A DNA stretch of 64,000 bases from positions 182,101 through 246,100 of the forward strand of contig NZ_JAWZSQ010000006.1 of NCBI RefSeq assembly GCF_034096925.1, given 5' to 3'. Every line of letters starts with the position of its first letter. Position 1 is the first letter of the stretch. The translations under genes and the position numbers were made by a program. The notes below the pieces were generated by a model. That model was not told the origin of the DNA. It saw nothing but the letters and a program-made list of their open reading frames with translations, and did no database searches. The stretch comes from Patulibacter defluvii (lineage in GTDB: Bacteria > Actinomycetota > Thermoleophilia > Solirubrobacterales > Solirubrobacteraceae). This document shows positions 7,550 to 15,917 of the stretch, in pieces.

Positions 7550-8737
7550 ATGAAGATCGCGATCCTGGGCACCCGCGGCATCCCGGCCGCCTACAGCGGC
7601 TTCGAGACCGCGGCCGAGCACCTGGCCGGGCGGCTGGTCGAGCGCGGCCACGAGGTCACCGTCTACTGCCGACCACACGTCGTCGACCCGGATCTGCGCG
7701 AGCACGCCGGGGCGCGGCTCGTCCACCTGCCGACGATCCGCAACAAGTACCTCGACACGTTCGTCCACACCTACCTCTCGGCCGAGCACTGCGTGCGGCG
7801 GCTGAAGCCGGACGTCGCGCTCTTCTTCATCGCCGGCAACAGCCCGATCACGCGCCTGACCCGGGCGGCCGGGCTGCCGACGGTCATCAACGTCGACGGC
7901 CTCGACTCCGACCGCTCGAAGTGGCCGGCGGCGGCCAAGGCCTACCTGCGCTTCGCCGAGCGCAACGCGCCCCGCTGGGCCGACATCGCCCTGACCGACA
8001 GCGACGCGGTCGCCGACGTCTTCGCCAAGCGCTACGGCCAGCGGATCGACGTGATCCCCTACGGCGTCGAGGACCCGGGCTACACGACCGTCGACGCGCT
8101 TGACGAGCTGGGCCTGGAGCCGCGCGAGTACATCCTCTTCGTCGGCCGGCTGGAGCCGGAGAACAACCCGCACATGCTGGTCGACGCCTTCAGTCGGATC
8201 CCGTACGAGGTCACGAAGGGCAAGAAGCTCGTGATCGTCGGCGGCGCGCCCTACGCCCACGAGTACATCCGCGGCGTCCACCGCGGCGCCGACCCGCGGG
8301 TGCTCTTCCCGGGCTACGTCTTCGGCCGCGGCTACTGGGAGCTGCAGAAGAACAGCTACCTGTCGGTGATGCCGACCGAGGTCGGCGGCACCCATCCGGT
8401 GATCCTCGAGGCGCTGGCCTCGGGCGCCGCGGTGCTGGTCAACGACCACGCCCCCAACGTCGAGACGATCGGCGGCGCCGGCGCGACCTTCAGCGGCGGC
8501 GAGGGCGCCCCGGCGCTGGCCCGCGAGCTGGAGGCGCTGCTGCGCGACCCGGAGCGGGTGGCGGCACTGCGGCTGGCGGCGATCGAGCGCGCGAAGGCGT
8601 ACTCGTGGGACGCCGTCACCGACCGCTACGAGCGGCTGCTGGAGCGGGTCGTCGAGGGCCGCGGCGCCGGGCCGCTCGACCCGACGCTGGTCGACCGCGA
8701 CGCGCCCGCGCCGCAGCTCGCCAGCCTGATGCCCTAG
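7550..8737 (+). CDS. DUF1972-type glycosyltransferase (GT4 superfamily)
   Basis: 395-residue GT-B protein. The N-terminal signature GTRGIPAAYSGFETAAEHL defines the DUF1972 subgroup, whose characterised members are mostly rhamnosyl- or galactosyl-transferases acting on lipid-linked oligosaccharides. FAERNAPRWAD and TDSDAVADVF lie mid-protein. The donor domain shows ILFVGRLEPENNPHMLV and the motif PTEVGGTHPVILEALASGAAVLV. ATG 7550 aligns with the family N-terminus. It lies downstream of a GT4 and convergent with the secreted glycoside hydrolase. Sugar specificity is not predictable. Confidence 0.9.
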   Translation: MKIAILGTRGIPAAYSGFETAAEHLAGRLVERGHEVTVYCRPHVVDPDLREHAGARLVHLPTIRNKYLDTFVHTYLSAEHCVRRLKPDVALFFIAGNSPITRLTRAAGLPTVINVDGLDSDRSKWPAAAKAYLRFAERNAPRWADIALTDSDAVADVFAKRYGQRIDVIPYGVEDPGYTTVDALDELGLEPREYILFVGRLEPENNPHMLVDAFSRIPYEVTKGKKLVIVGGAPYAHEYIRGVHRGADPRVLFPGYVFGRGYWELQKNSYLSVMPTEVGGTHPVILEALASGAAVLVNDHAPNVETIGGAGATFSGGEGAPALARELEALLRDPERVAALRLAAIERAKAYSWDAVTDRYERLLERVVEGRGAGPLDPTLVDRDAPAPQLASLMP

Positions 8738-8757
8738 GGCTGGGCCGGGCCCGCCGG

Positions 8758-10356
8758 CTAGCGGACCCGGAACGAGACGCCGCGGCTGTAGTACGTCTTC
8801 GAGCCGCTCTTCCAGGCCAGCCGCAGGGCGCTCGCCCGGCGGACCCGGACCGTCTTGTTGACGAAGCCGTACTTGCTGGTCTTGAACTGCTTGAAGCGCT
8901 TGTAGCGGCCCTTCGCGTCGCGCAGCTGCAGCTCGACGTCGCGCGGGCCGCTGCCGCCGCCGGGCCGCACGCGGCCCCAGACCTTCAGGTTGCCGTTGCG
9001 GGCGGCCGTCCGCTTGGGCAGGAAGAAGGGCAACCGGTAGGCGTCGTAGGCCGGCTTGGCCTTGCCGTCGCGGCCCGAGCCGGGCCCGAACCGGAGCCCG
9101 GTCTGGAAGGTGCTCCACTTCTGGTCCGGGTCGGTCTCGCCGGGCACCGGGGCGTCGTCGTAGAGCAGGAACTGGGCCAGCGTCCGCACGTAGCGGTTGC
9201 GCCAGGCGATGTACTCGGCCTCGTTGATCCAGGCCGCCTGCTTGTTCAGCGAGACCGCCGAGATCCCGGTGTCGGGCGGGTTCGACTGGTAGCCGTACTC
9301 GGTCAGGTAGAGCGGCACCGTCGAGCGCTTGACCTTGTAGCGGGCCATGATCCGCTCCAGCTGGTCGGTCAGCGAGCCGAGGTTGGCCGTCGTGACCCAG
9401 TCGTCCGGGTAGTCGGGGCGGCTGGTCGGCGAGCGCACCAGCTCGTAGGGGTGGTGCGCGTAGCCGGTCATCTGGAAGAGGCCCGGGTGGGCGGCGGTGA
9501 ACTCGGCCGGGTTCGGCGTCTCCGGGCACTCGACCTTCGCGGCGTCGCCGCCGGTCAGGAACCCGAGCCGGTCGTTCAGGCAGTAGACGCGGCGCAGGAA
9601 CCGCATCGCGTCCATCGGCGTGCCGCGCGACTTCAGGTTCGAGAGGCTGTGCTGGCCCTTGGGCGCCGTCTCGCCGATCAGGATCGTGTCGTCGCCGTGG
9701 CCGGTGGCGTGGAGCGCGATCCACGAGGCGTCGACCAGCTTGCGGTAGAGCGGCGGCGACTGCTCGACGGCGGTCTTCTGGGTGCTCGACCACTGGGGCG
9801 AGAGCCAGGCGCCCTGGTTCGGCTCGTTCCAGATCGACCAGTAGTCGATCCGCGGCAGCGGCGCCGTCTGGCCGGCGGGGACGAAGCTGCCGCTGTAGCG
9901 CCGGCCGAGCGCGCCGATGAAGGCGCCGAACTCGGCCGGGTTCGGGTTGGTGCGGTCGGCCAGCCGCTCGTCGAAGGCGCCCGACATCGCCCACAGCGGC
10001 CCGGGAGCGCTGGGGTTCAGGTTGACCTGCATCCCGCGCTGGCGGATCTCGCTGACGATCCGGTCGTAGCGCTCCCAGTCGCTGGCCGCGTAGGCGTTCG
10101 GGTCGGTCGGATCGAAGTTCGCCGGCCTCGTGGTCTGGTCGCGAGCCGGGGCGATCAGGTACCAGAACGCCGTCACCCGGACCCGCTGGACGCCCAGCGC
10201 CTTGGCCTCGTCGAGCGTCTTCTGACGGACCGCGTCCGACCCGTAGACGATCCGCGGGTCGTCCTGGAACGTCGACTCCAGCCGGGTGTTGGCCGACGCG
10301 CTCGCGGTCGCGAACAGCGTCAGCAGCGCGGCGGTCAGGGGGATCAGTCGGCGCAT
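8758..10356 (-). CDS. Secreted TIM-barrel glycoside hydrolase (clan A, GH5/GH39-like)
   Basis: 532 residues with a Sec signal peptide (1-22, ending ASASA). The body is a (beta/alpha)8 barrel of clan GH-A. The acid/base glutamate is Glu178 in W-N-E-P-N-Q and the nucleophile Glu353 in L-T-E-Y-G-Y, the distance expected for the clan. An early barrel strand VRVTAFWYLIAP is also typical. The last ~90 residues form a basic beta domain ending SFRVR, probably for wall or glycan attachment. Placed between glycosyltransferases and the ligase-like gene, it likely trims or remodels the exported glycan. A leaderless-like TACGAC lies 8 bases before ATG 10356. Confidence 0.82.
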   Translation of the reverse strand: MRRLIPLTAALLTLFATASASANTRLESTFQDDPRIVYGSDAVRQKTLDEAKALGVQRVRVTAFWYLIAPARDQTTRPANFDPTDPNAYAASDWERYDRIVSEIRQRGMQVNLNPSAPGPLWAMSGAFDERLADRTNPNPAEFGAFIGALGRRYSGSFVPAGQTAPLPRIDYWSIWNEPNQGAWLSPQWSSTQKTAVEQSPPLYRKLVDASWIALHATGHGDDTILIGETAPKGQHSLSNLKSRGTPMDAMRFLRRVYCLNDRLGFLTGGDAAKVECPETPNPAEFTAAHPGLFQMTGYAHHPYELVRSPTSRPDYPDDWVTTANLGSLTDQLERIMARYKVKRSTVPLYLTEYGYQSNPPDTGISAVSLNKQAAWINEAEYIAWRNRYVRTLAQFLLYDDAPVPGETDPDQKWSTFQTGLRFGPGSGRDGKAKPAYDAYRLPFFLPKRTAARNGNLKVWGRVRPGGGSGPRDVELQLRDAKGRYKRFKQFKTSKYGFVNKTVRVRRASALRLAWKSGSKTYYSRGVSFRVR

Positions 10357-10413
10357 GTCAAGCAGTCGTAAACCATCACGGGCGAAAAGGTCGCGGTTCG
10401 CGCCGATCCGCGG

Positions 10414-12654
10414 TCAGGGCGTGGTCCCGCCGGAGCCCGCGTCCGGGGTGGTGGGCGTGGTGCCGGTGGCCGGCGGCGTGGTGCCGGTCGCGGGCGGGGG
10501 CGTCGTCGTGCCGGCGGGCGGCGCGGTGGTGCCGGCGCCGCCGCCGCGGGCCTGGCGCTTCTCGGCCGCGCGGCGGCTGGCGGCGACGGCGACGCTGGTC
10601 GCCACCGAGCTGGTCGGCGCCAGCCTCAGCGCGATCCCGGCCGCGCGCTGGGCGTTGAAGGGCCGGTCGGCGTCGTAGAGCTCGAAGCTCGCCAGCCGCT
10701 GCCAGCTGTCGGGGATCGCCGGCTGCAGCTCGATCGCGTTCTCGTACAGCCGGCGGGCGCCCTCGAGGTCGCCGCGGCGGACCAGGATCCCGGCCAGCAC
10801 GTAGTCGGCCTCGGTCGAGAGCGGGTCGAGCGAACGGGCGTCGCGCGCCCGCTTCTCGGCGGTCGCCAGGTCGTCGCGGTCGATCGCGGCGAGGGCGTCG
10901 TTCTGGGCCCGCACCGACCGCCACGGCTGGGCGATCGAGAAGCAGCCGATCGCGAACGCGACCAGCAGCGCGGCGGCGTAGGCCGTGCGCCGCGAGGCGA
11001 CCGCGATCGACGGCCGTGGCCGCGGCCGGAAGGCGGCCTCGGCGCCGCGGCCGATCACCCAGCCGGCCAGCAGCATCGGCGGCAGCGCCACGCCGGGCAC
11101 GAACCAGGTCCAGTCGGCCATCGACGCGACGGCGAACGTGGCCACCACGGCGACCGCCGCGGCGGTCCCGTCCCGCTCCGGCTGGCGGGCGGCGTGGCGC
11201 AGCGGGCCGCGCAGGCCGAGCCCGCGGATCGCGGCCGCCACGAAGGCCAGGCCGAAGCCGAGCGAGACGAGCATCCCGACCCAGCCGAGGTCGGCCAGGG
11301 TCTGCGGGATCCAGCCGTGGGCGTGGCGGGCGACGTAGCCGTTCTTGCGGACCCGCGGCTGGACGGCCCCGAAGGCGCCGGCGCCGACGCCGTGCAGCGG
11401 CTGGATCTCGAAGACGTCGCGGGCCTGGCGCCAGTACTGGGAGCGGAACGAGCTGGCCGCGGTCAAGCGCGACGGGTCGCCGCCCGGGACCGCCGCGTCG
11501 GGATCGGTCAGCTGGTGCCAGGCGTTGCTGACCGAGCCGCCGAGGCCGCGGTCGCTGGTGGCGACCAGCGCGACGCCGGCGACCGGGATCACGGCCACCA
11601 CGCAGGCGACGAAGACGCCCAGCCGCCGCCGCTCGAGCGGCGTGACGCCGGTGAAGACGGTGGCGAACTCGATCGCCAGGCCGGCGGCCAGCAGCACGAC
11701 GATCGTGCCGATCAGCAGCACGCCGAGCTCGGCGCCGGCCGACTCGCGGGCGGCCAGCAGCACCTTGTCGGTCGAGAGCGCGGCGTTGGCGAAGGTCCAG
11801 ATCCCGACGAAGCCGCCGCCGAGCACGCCGACCACCAGCACCAGCAGGCTGTGGAGCCGGCGCGGGGCGAGCAGGATCCAGACCAGCGCGCCGATCCCGG
11901 CCGCGATCAGGCTGCCGCGCGAGTAGGAGAGCAGCAGCGTCAGCACCGCCAGCGCCGCGATCGGATAGGCGGTGGCGTTGAGCGGCCGGTAGCCGGTCCG
12001 GCGGGTGCCGAGCCAGAGCGCCAGCACCAGCGCGAAGGCGGCGATCGCGCCGATCCCGTTCCAGTAGCCGATCGGGTCCTGGAGCCGAGCGTAGACCTGC
12101 TCGGGGTCGATCGCGGCCGGGAAGACCTTGCTCGCCAGCCCGAGCACGATCACCACCGTCGTGCCGAGCAGGACGCCGCCGAGCGGGGCCTGCCAGCGGC
12201 CGGGCGCCAGCCGCGCGGCGGCGGCGCCGCCGGCCATCAGCGCGACGTAGGCGAGGGTCCGGTTGGTCTCGATCCACGACGTGTCGGGGGCGACCGACCA
12301 GCTGATCGAGGCCCCGGTGACGATCACCAGCGCGGCACCGGCCAACAGCGTGCCGGCGCCCCAGGCGCGGGCGCCGCCGGGCGCGCGGAGGGCGGCGGCG
12401 ATCGCCACCAGCCCCGAGACGGCCGTGATCGCCAGCAGCACCGGGCCGGAGGTGTCCAGGCTCTGGCCGGTGCGGGCGTGGGTCACGGCCCACACCAGCA
12501 GGCCGGCGACCAGGATCACCCACGGGCCGTCGCCGCGCAGCGGGCGCGGCAGCCGCGAGCGCGTCGGCGCGCCGACGACCGGCAGCGTCCGGGTCGGCTG
12601 GTCCGCGCTGCCGGGCCGTGGGGCCCGGCGCCTGAGCGCGTCAGCGACCGCCAC
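10414..12654 (-). CDS. O-antigen ligase/polymerase-like membrane protein with TPR and Pro/Thr tail
   Basis: 746-residue polytopic protein of the Wzy/WaaL (PF04932-type) group. About twelve membrane helices span 35-585, with a long periplasm-side loop carrying FRSQYWRQARDVFEIQPLHGVGAGAF, the usual His/Arg-bearing ligase loop. The end is a soluble module: two or three TPR helices (about 587-690) and a disordered tail of repeated T-T-P-P-A-T-G units. GTG 12654 is preferred: it overlaps the stop of the upstream secreted gene by 14 bases, giving coupled translation, and it removes a poor 20-residue extension. It likely joins or polymerises lipid-linked glycan at the outer face. Polymerase versus ligase cannot be decided. 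Confidence 0.82.
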   Translation of the reverse strand: MAVADALRRRAPRPGSADQPTRTLPVVGAPTRSRLPRPLRGDGPWVILVAGLLVWAVTHARTGQSLDTSGPVLLAITAVSGLVAIAAALRAPGGARAWGAGTLLAGAALVIVTGASISWSVAPDTSWIETNRTLAYVALMAGGAAAARLAPGRWQAPLGGVLLGTTVVIVLGLASKVFPAAIDPEQVYARLQDPIGYWNGIGAIAAFALVLALWLGTRRTGYRPLNATAYPIAALAVLTLLLSYSRGSLIAAGIGALVWILLAPRRLHSLLVLVVGVLGGGFVGIWTFANAALSTDKVLLAARESAGAELGVLLIGTIVVLLAAGLAIEFATVFTGVTPLERRRLGVFVACVVAVIPVAGVALVATSDRGLGGSVSNAWHQLTDPDAAVPGGDPSRLTAASSFRSQYWRQARDVFEIQPLHGVGAGAFGAVQPRVRKNGYVARHAHGWIPQTLADLGWVGMLVSLGFGLAFVAAAIRGLGLRGPLRHAARQPERDGTAAAVAVVATFAVASMADWTWFVPGVALPPMLLAGWVIGRGAEAAFRPRPRPSIAVASRRTAYAAALLVAFAIGCFSIAQPWRSVRAQNDALAAIDRDDLATAEKRARDARSLDPLSTEADYVLAGILVRRGDLEGARRLYENAIELQPAIPDSWQRLASFELYDADRPFNAQRAAGIALRLAPTSSVATSVAVAASRRAAEKRQARGGGAGTTAPPAGTTTPPPATGTTPPATGTTPTTPDAGSGGTTP

Positions 12655-13276
12655 GGCGCCGTCGCAGGGCCTGGAGTCCCGCTGCGCCCCCGGCGACGCA
12701 GGCGGCCCCGCCACAGGCGATCAGGGCCAGCAGCAGGGGGGTCGGCAGCGAGGCGCCCGACTCGCCCAGATCGAGCGAGGACTGGGGGACCTTCACGTTC
12801 TTGAGGTCGATCTGGTCGCCGCCGGTGGCCTTGGTCGCGATCTGGCTGGCGGCGTTGGTCGCGTCGGCCGTCTCCTGCGGGGTCGGCGGGGTCGGCGTCG
12901 TGCTGCCGCCGTCGCCGCCGGTGGTGCCGTCACCGGTGGTCGCGCCGCCGCCACCGGTGCCACCGCCGCCGCTGCCGCCGGTCGAGCCACCGCCGCCGGT
13001 CGAGCCGCCGTTGCCTCCGCCGCCGTTGCCCGACCCGCCCTTCTTGCCGCCGCCGTTGCGGGCGATCGCGATCGCGTCGGCGCAATCGTTGTAGTCGCCC
13101 ATCGCGTCGAGCTTGTTGAGGGCCTCGTTCAGGTCCTTCTGCGTGTACGACTTGTCGAGCTTGCCGTCGGTGCAGTCGCGGAAGATCTCGCGGTAGTCGG
13201 CGGACGCGGCGGCGGGCGCGAACGCGACGGCGACGAGGGCGGCGAGGAGCGTGGTCAGGCGGATGAGTGTGCGCAC
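12641..13276 (-). CDS. Secreted, C-terminally membrane-anchored protein with Gly/Ser linker
   Basis: 211 residues: Sec signal peptide (1-26), a small helical domain with two cysteines (DCTDGKLDKSYTQKDLNEAL and YNDCADAI), and a long Gly/Ser/Thr linker. A short ordered piece, one C-terminal membrane helix and an R-R-R-R tail follow. LPTP precedes the helix but is not a good sortase motif. Similar Cys-containing DGKL-YSQKDL domains are, from memory, frequent in Thermoleophilia exported proteins of unknown role. It is co-translated with the ligase-like protein, suggesting it acts at the same outer-face site. Start is GTG 13276. Confidence 0.72.
   Translation of the reverse strand: MRTLIRLTTLLAALVAVAFAPAAASADYREIFRDCTDGKLDKSYTQKDLNEALNKLDAMGDYNDCADAIAIARNGGGKKGGSGNGGGGNGGSTGGGGSTGGSGGGGTGGGGATTGDGTTGGDGGSTTPTPPTPQETADATNAASQIATKATGGDQIDLKNVKVPQSSLDLGESGASLPTPLLLALIACGGAACVAGGAAGLQALRRRRGGR
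12940..13065. repeat. Low-complexity Gly/Ser/Thr codon repeat
   Basis: Degenerate ccgccgcc(g/a)ccggt repeats encode the flexible linker of the anchored secreted protein. The units are irregular and coding, so this is not a CRISPR or satellite array. Strand slippage here would alter linker length. Confidence 0.6.
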
Positions 13277-13386
13277 GGCGATGTCTCGTCGGGGACGGGG
13301 GACCCGGTCCCACCCTTCGGGAATCCGCCAGGGCGGACGGCGTGCCGCGGGCGCAGGGCACCCACGAACCAGCGAGCTCGGGTTCT

Positions 13387-13392
13387 ACGCTA
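13387..13392 (-). promoter_or_regulatory. -10 hexamer TAGCGT upstream of the secreted/ligase pair
   Basis: Minus-strand TAGCGT in 13277-13452 would give a leader of about 100 bases before GTG 13276. No clear Shine-Dalgarno is seen before that GTG, so the assignment is weak. Confidence 0.3.
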
Positions 13393-13452
13393 CCAACCGG
13401 CGGGGGCACGTCGAGTTGCGCAATCGCGCTCCCGATCGCGCGCCGGAGAGCC

Positions 13453-14532
13453 CTAGGTGGCCCGCTCGGCGTCCTCGACGGCGGCCAGCATCCCGTCGGC
13501 CCAGGCCTCGAAGGTGAAGGCCGAGGCGTCGCGGCGGCCGGCGGCGCCGAGCGCGCGGGCGCCGTCGGGATCGACGGCCAGGTCGGTGAGGGCGCGGGCC
13601 AGGGCCAGTGGCTTGCCGGCGGGCACGATCCGCCCGTTGCGCCCGTCGCGGACCAGGCCTCCGGCGGCCGCCCCGACGGCGTCGGTGGCCAGCACCGGCA
13701 CCCCGCGGTGCAGCGCCTCGTTGCAGACCAGCCCCCACGGCTCGACGAAGGCCGGCGTCCGCTCCGAGGGCACGCAGAGGACGTCGCTGCGGTCGAGCCA
13801 GGCCCGCACGCCCTCGCTCGGCACCGGTCCCAGCGCGCGGGCGCCGGGCAGCCCGGCGTCGGCGGCCGCGGGCGGGCCGAGCAGCACCAGCTCGGCCCCG
13901 ATCGCCTCGTGCAGCTTCGTCTGGCGCCAGGCGACCAGCAGGCTCTCGATCCCCTTGCCGGGCGCGTCGCGGCCGACGAAGAGGATCCGGAACGGGTCGT
14001 CCGGGTCGCGCGGGGCGGCACCCGGGTCGACCCAGACCGCCGGATCGACGGCCTGCGGGGCCACGTGGACCCGCTGGCCGCCGAGCGCGCGGACGTGGGC
14101 GGCCACGTGCGAGCCGTAGGCGGCGATCGCGTCGGCGTCGCGCACGATCCGCCGCAGCAGCGGCCGGGCCAGCCGGAAGGCCGCGGTCGAGGGCTCGTGC
14201 CAGAGCGCGCTCCAGAGCACGAACGGCGTGCCCGCGCGGCGCGCGCCGCGCCAGGCCGAGGGCAGCGCGATCCGGCCGGCGGTGCCGCCGACCACCGCCC
14301 GCCAGCGGTCGCGCCGGCCGGCCAGGCGCCCGATCGCGGCCTGCCCGACCCGGTGCAGCGGGACGCCGGCGTCGGCGACGCTGCCGTGGAAGTGGTGGTC
14401 GCGGCCCTCGAAGACGGCGACCTCGACCGGCGCCCGCTCGGCCAGCGCGCGCAGCGCCCCGACCCGCTCGGGCGGCACGCGCGAGGTGACGATCAGGATC
14501 GGCCGGGCGCCCACGGCGCCATCATCGCGCAC
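13453..14532 (-). CDS. GT4-type glycosyltransferase
   Basis: 359-residue GT-B protein. The donor domain reads RILFVGRDAPGKGIESLL and ends with the motif SERTPAFVEPWGLVCNEALHRGVPVLA, in which the two family glutamates are retained. The N-terminal half holds a WSALWHEPST segment seen in acceptor domains of lipid-linked-sugar enzymes. GTG 14532 overlaps the upstream GT4 stop by 11 bases, so the two are one operon. Specificity is unknown. Confidence 0.86.
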   Translation of the reverse strand: MRDDGAVGARPILIVTSRVPPERVGALRALAERAPVEVAVFEGRDHHFHGSVADAGVPLHRVGQAAIGRLAGRRDRWRAVVGGTAGRIALPSAWRGARRAGTPFVLWSALWHEPSTAAFRLARPLLRRIVRDADAIAAYGSHVAAHVRALGGQRVHVAPQAVDPAVWVDPGAAPRDPDDPFRILFVGRDAPGKGIESLLVAWRQTKLHEAIGAELVLLGPPAAADAGLPGARALGPVPSEGVRAWLDRSDVLCVPSERTPAFVEPWGLVCNEALHRGVPVLATDAVGAAAGGLVRDGRNGRIVPAGKPLALARALTDLAVDPDGARALGAAGRRDASAFTFEAWADGMLAAVEDAERAT

Positions 14533-15868
14533 CGCCGAGCGCGTCGCGGTAGGCCCGCACCGTCTGGCGGCCGCAGCGCTCCCAGGTGAAGCTCTCGGCC
14601 ACCGTCCGGCGGGCGGCCAGCCCCAGCGCCCGCCGCCGGGCGGGGTCGGAGAGCAGCAGGTCGAGCGCGCCCGCCAGCGCGGTCACGTCGCCCGGGGGGA
14701 CCAGCACGATCCCCTCGCCGGCGTCGGCGATCTCCTGCGGGCCCGGCTCGCCGAGCGCGCCGATCGCTGGCATCGCGGCGGCCATCGCCTCGACGTAGGC
14801 GACGCCGAAGGCCTCGTCGATCGACGGCATCACGAACAGGTCGGCCTCGCGGGCGTGGGCCAGCGCCTCGCCGTGGGGCAGCTGGCCGGTCCACTCGATC
14901 CGGTCGTCGACCTCCAGCTCGGCGGCCAGGCGGATCAGCGCCGGCCGCTCGGGACCGTCGCCGATCACCCGGTAGCGGGCCCCGGGGTGGCGGTCCCGCA
15001 GCGACCAGAGCGCGCGCACGACGTCCTCGTGGCGCTTGCGGCCGACCACGTGGGCGACGGTCACCAGCAGCGGCGTCGGGGCGTCGACCGCGGCGATCCG
15101 CCGCCGCGGACCGTGGCCCCAGCGGCCGCGGGCGCGCCGCTCGCCGTTCTCGCCGCCGCGCGGCGGGTCCCACGAGCGGGCGCTCCGCCACCGCTCCAGC
15201 GCGTCCGGGTCGGGCAGGTCGGTCCCCAGCCGCACCACCCGCGTCCGCGGGGCGTCGAGCGCGGCGCAGCGGTCGGCGGTGCCGGCGCTGTTGGCCAGCA
15301 CCAGCGCGGCCTCGGCGAAGGTCGCCCGGATCGCCGCGTCGCCGGCCGCGAAGCGGGGGGCGGTGTAGTAGACGTCGCCGCCGTGGACCGACACCACCAG
15401 CGGCACGTCGGCGGCCACCCGCGCCAGCACCCGCCGGACCGCGTCGCCGGCCGGGACCGCGTTGTGGGCGTGGACCACGTCGAACGGGAACCGCCTGCGC
15501 AGCCGGCGCAGCGCCCGCCGCAGCGGCCGCGCCGCCCAGCGGCCCCAGCCGCCGTAGCTGCGGTCGCGGCGGGGGCTGAGGAAGCGCACGTAGGTGATCG
15601 GGATGCCGTCGATCTCGGCGCTGCGCGGCTGGGCCAGCATCGTGCGCAGCACCCGTGGGGCGTCGCGCAGCCGAGTCGCCCGCGGCGGCACCGGGCGGTG
15701 CAGCACCAGCACCTGCACCTCGGCCCCGGCGTCGCGGGCGGCGATCGCCTGGCGGTGGGCCCAGATCCCCAGCACCGGATCGTCGGCCCGCGGGTAGAAC
15801 TCGGCGACCACGCAGACGCGCAGGGGGCGGGAGGGCGGATCGGGCGCGGGGGCGGCGCTCGCGGGCAC
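14522..15868 (-). CDS. GT4-type glycosyltransferase with an extended interdomain linker
   Basis: 448-residue GT-B enzyme. The N-terminal domain shows VCVVAEFYPRADDPVLGIWAHR and DVVHAHNAVPAGDAV. The C-terminal domain shows LVTVAHVVGRKRHEDVV and the donor motif PSIDEAFGVAYVEAMAAAMPAIG. Between the two domains is an Arg/Gly-rich, probably disordered insertion of about 25 residues (around 238-262), absent from typical relatives and coded by the same high-GC sequence. First gene of the pair with 13453-14532; a TAGCCT lies 8 bases before GTG 15868. Confidence 0.88.
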   Translation of the reverse strand: MPASAAPAPDPPSRPLRVCVVAEFYPRADDPVLGIWAHRQAIAARDAGAEVQVLVLHRPVPPRATRLRDAPRVLRTMLAQPRSAEIDGIPITYVRFLSPRRDRSYGGWGRWAARPLRRALRRLRRRFPFDVVHAHNAVPAGDAVRRVLARVAADVPLVVSVHGGDVYYTAPRFAAGDAAIRATFAEAALVLANSAGTADRCAALDAPRTRVVRLGTDLPDPDALERWRSARSWDPPRGGENGERRARGRWGHGPRRRIAAVDAPTPLLVTVAHVVGRKRHEDVVRALWSLRDRHPGARYRVIGDGPERPALIRLAAELEVDDRIEWTGQLPHGEALAHAREADLFVMPSIDEAFGVAYVEAMAAAMPAIGALGEPGPQEIADAGEGIVLVPPGDVTALAGALDLLLSDPARRRALGLAARRTVAESFTWERCGRQTVRAYRDALGGAR

Positions 15869-15876
15869 GGCAGGTG

Positions 15877-15882
15877 AGGCTA
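15877..15882 (-). promoter_or_regulatory. -10 hexamer TAGCCT, leaderless promoter
   Basis: Minus-strand TAGCCT lies 8 bases before GTG 15868 and heads the two-gene GT4 operon. Confidence 0.6.
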
Positions 15883-15917
15883 CGGCACCGCCCCGCCGCC
15901 ACCGGTGACCTTCCGGT

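Noticed and set aside
4223..9994. A single continuous minus-strand open frame of about 1900 codons
   Set aside because: Only its last ~300 codons (4223-5134) have glycosyltransferase motifs. The rest is antisense to clear plus-strand genes or out of frame with the minus-strand ones. Very high GC removes stop codons and produces such shadows throughout the window.
12641..12760. LPXTG-type sortase signal in the anchored secreted protein
   Set aside because: The sequence is LPTP followed by the hydrophobic helix, without the Thr-Gly needed; a plain membrane anchor explains it.
12940..13065. Possible CRISPR or tandem repeat array
   Set aside because: The units are irregular, in frame with a Gly/Ser linker and without spacers; it is coding low complexity.
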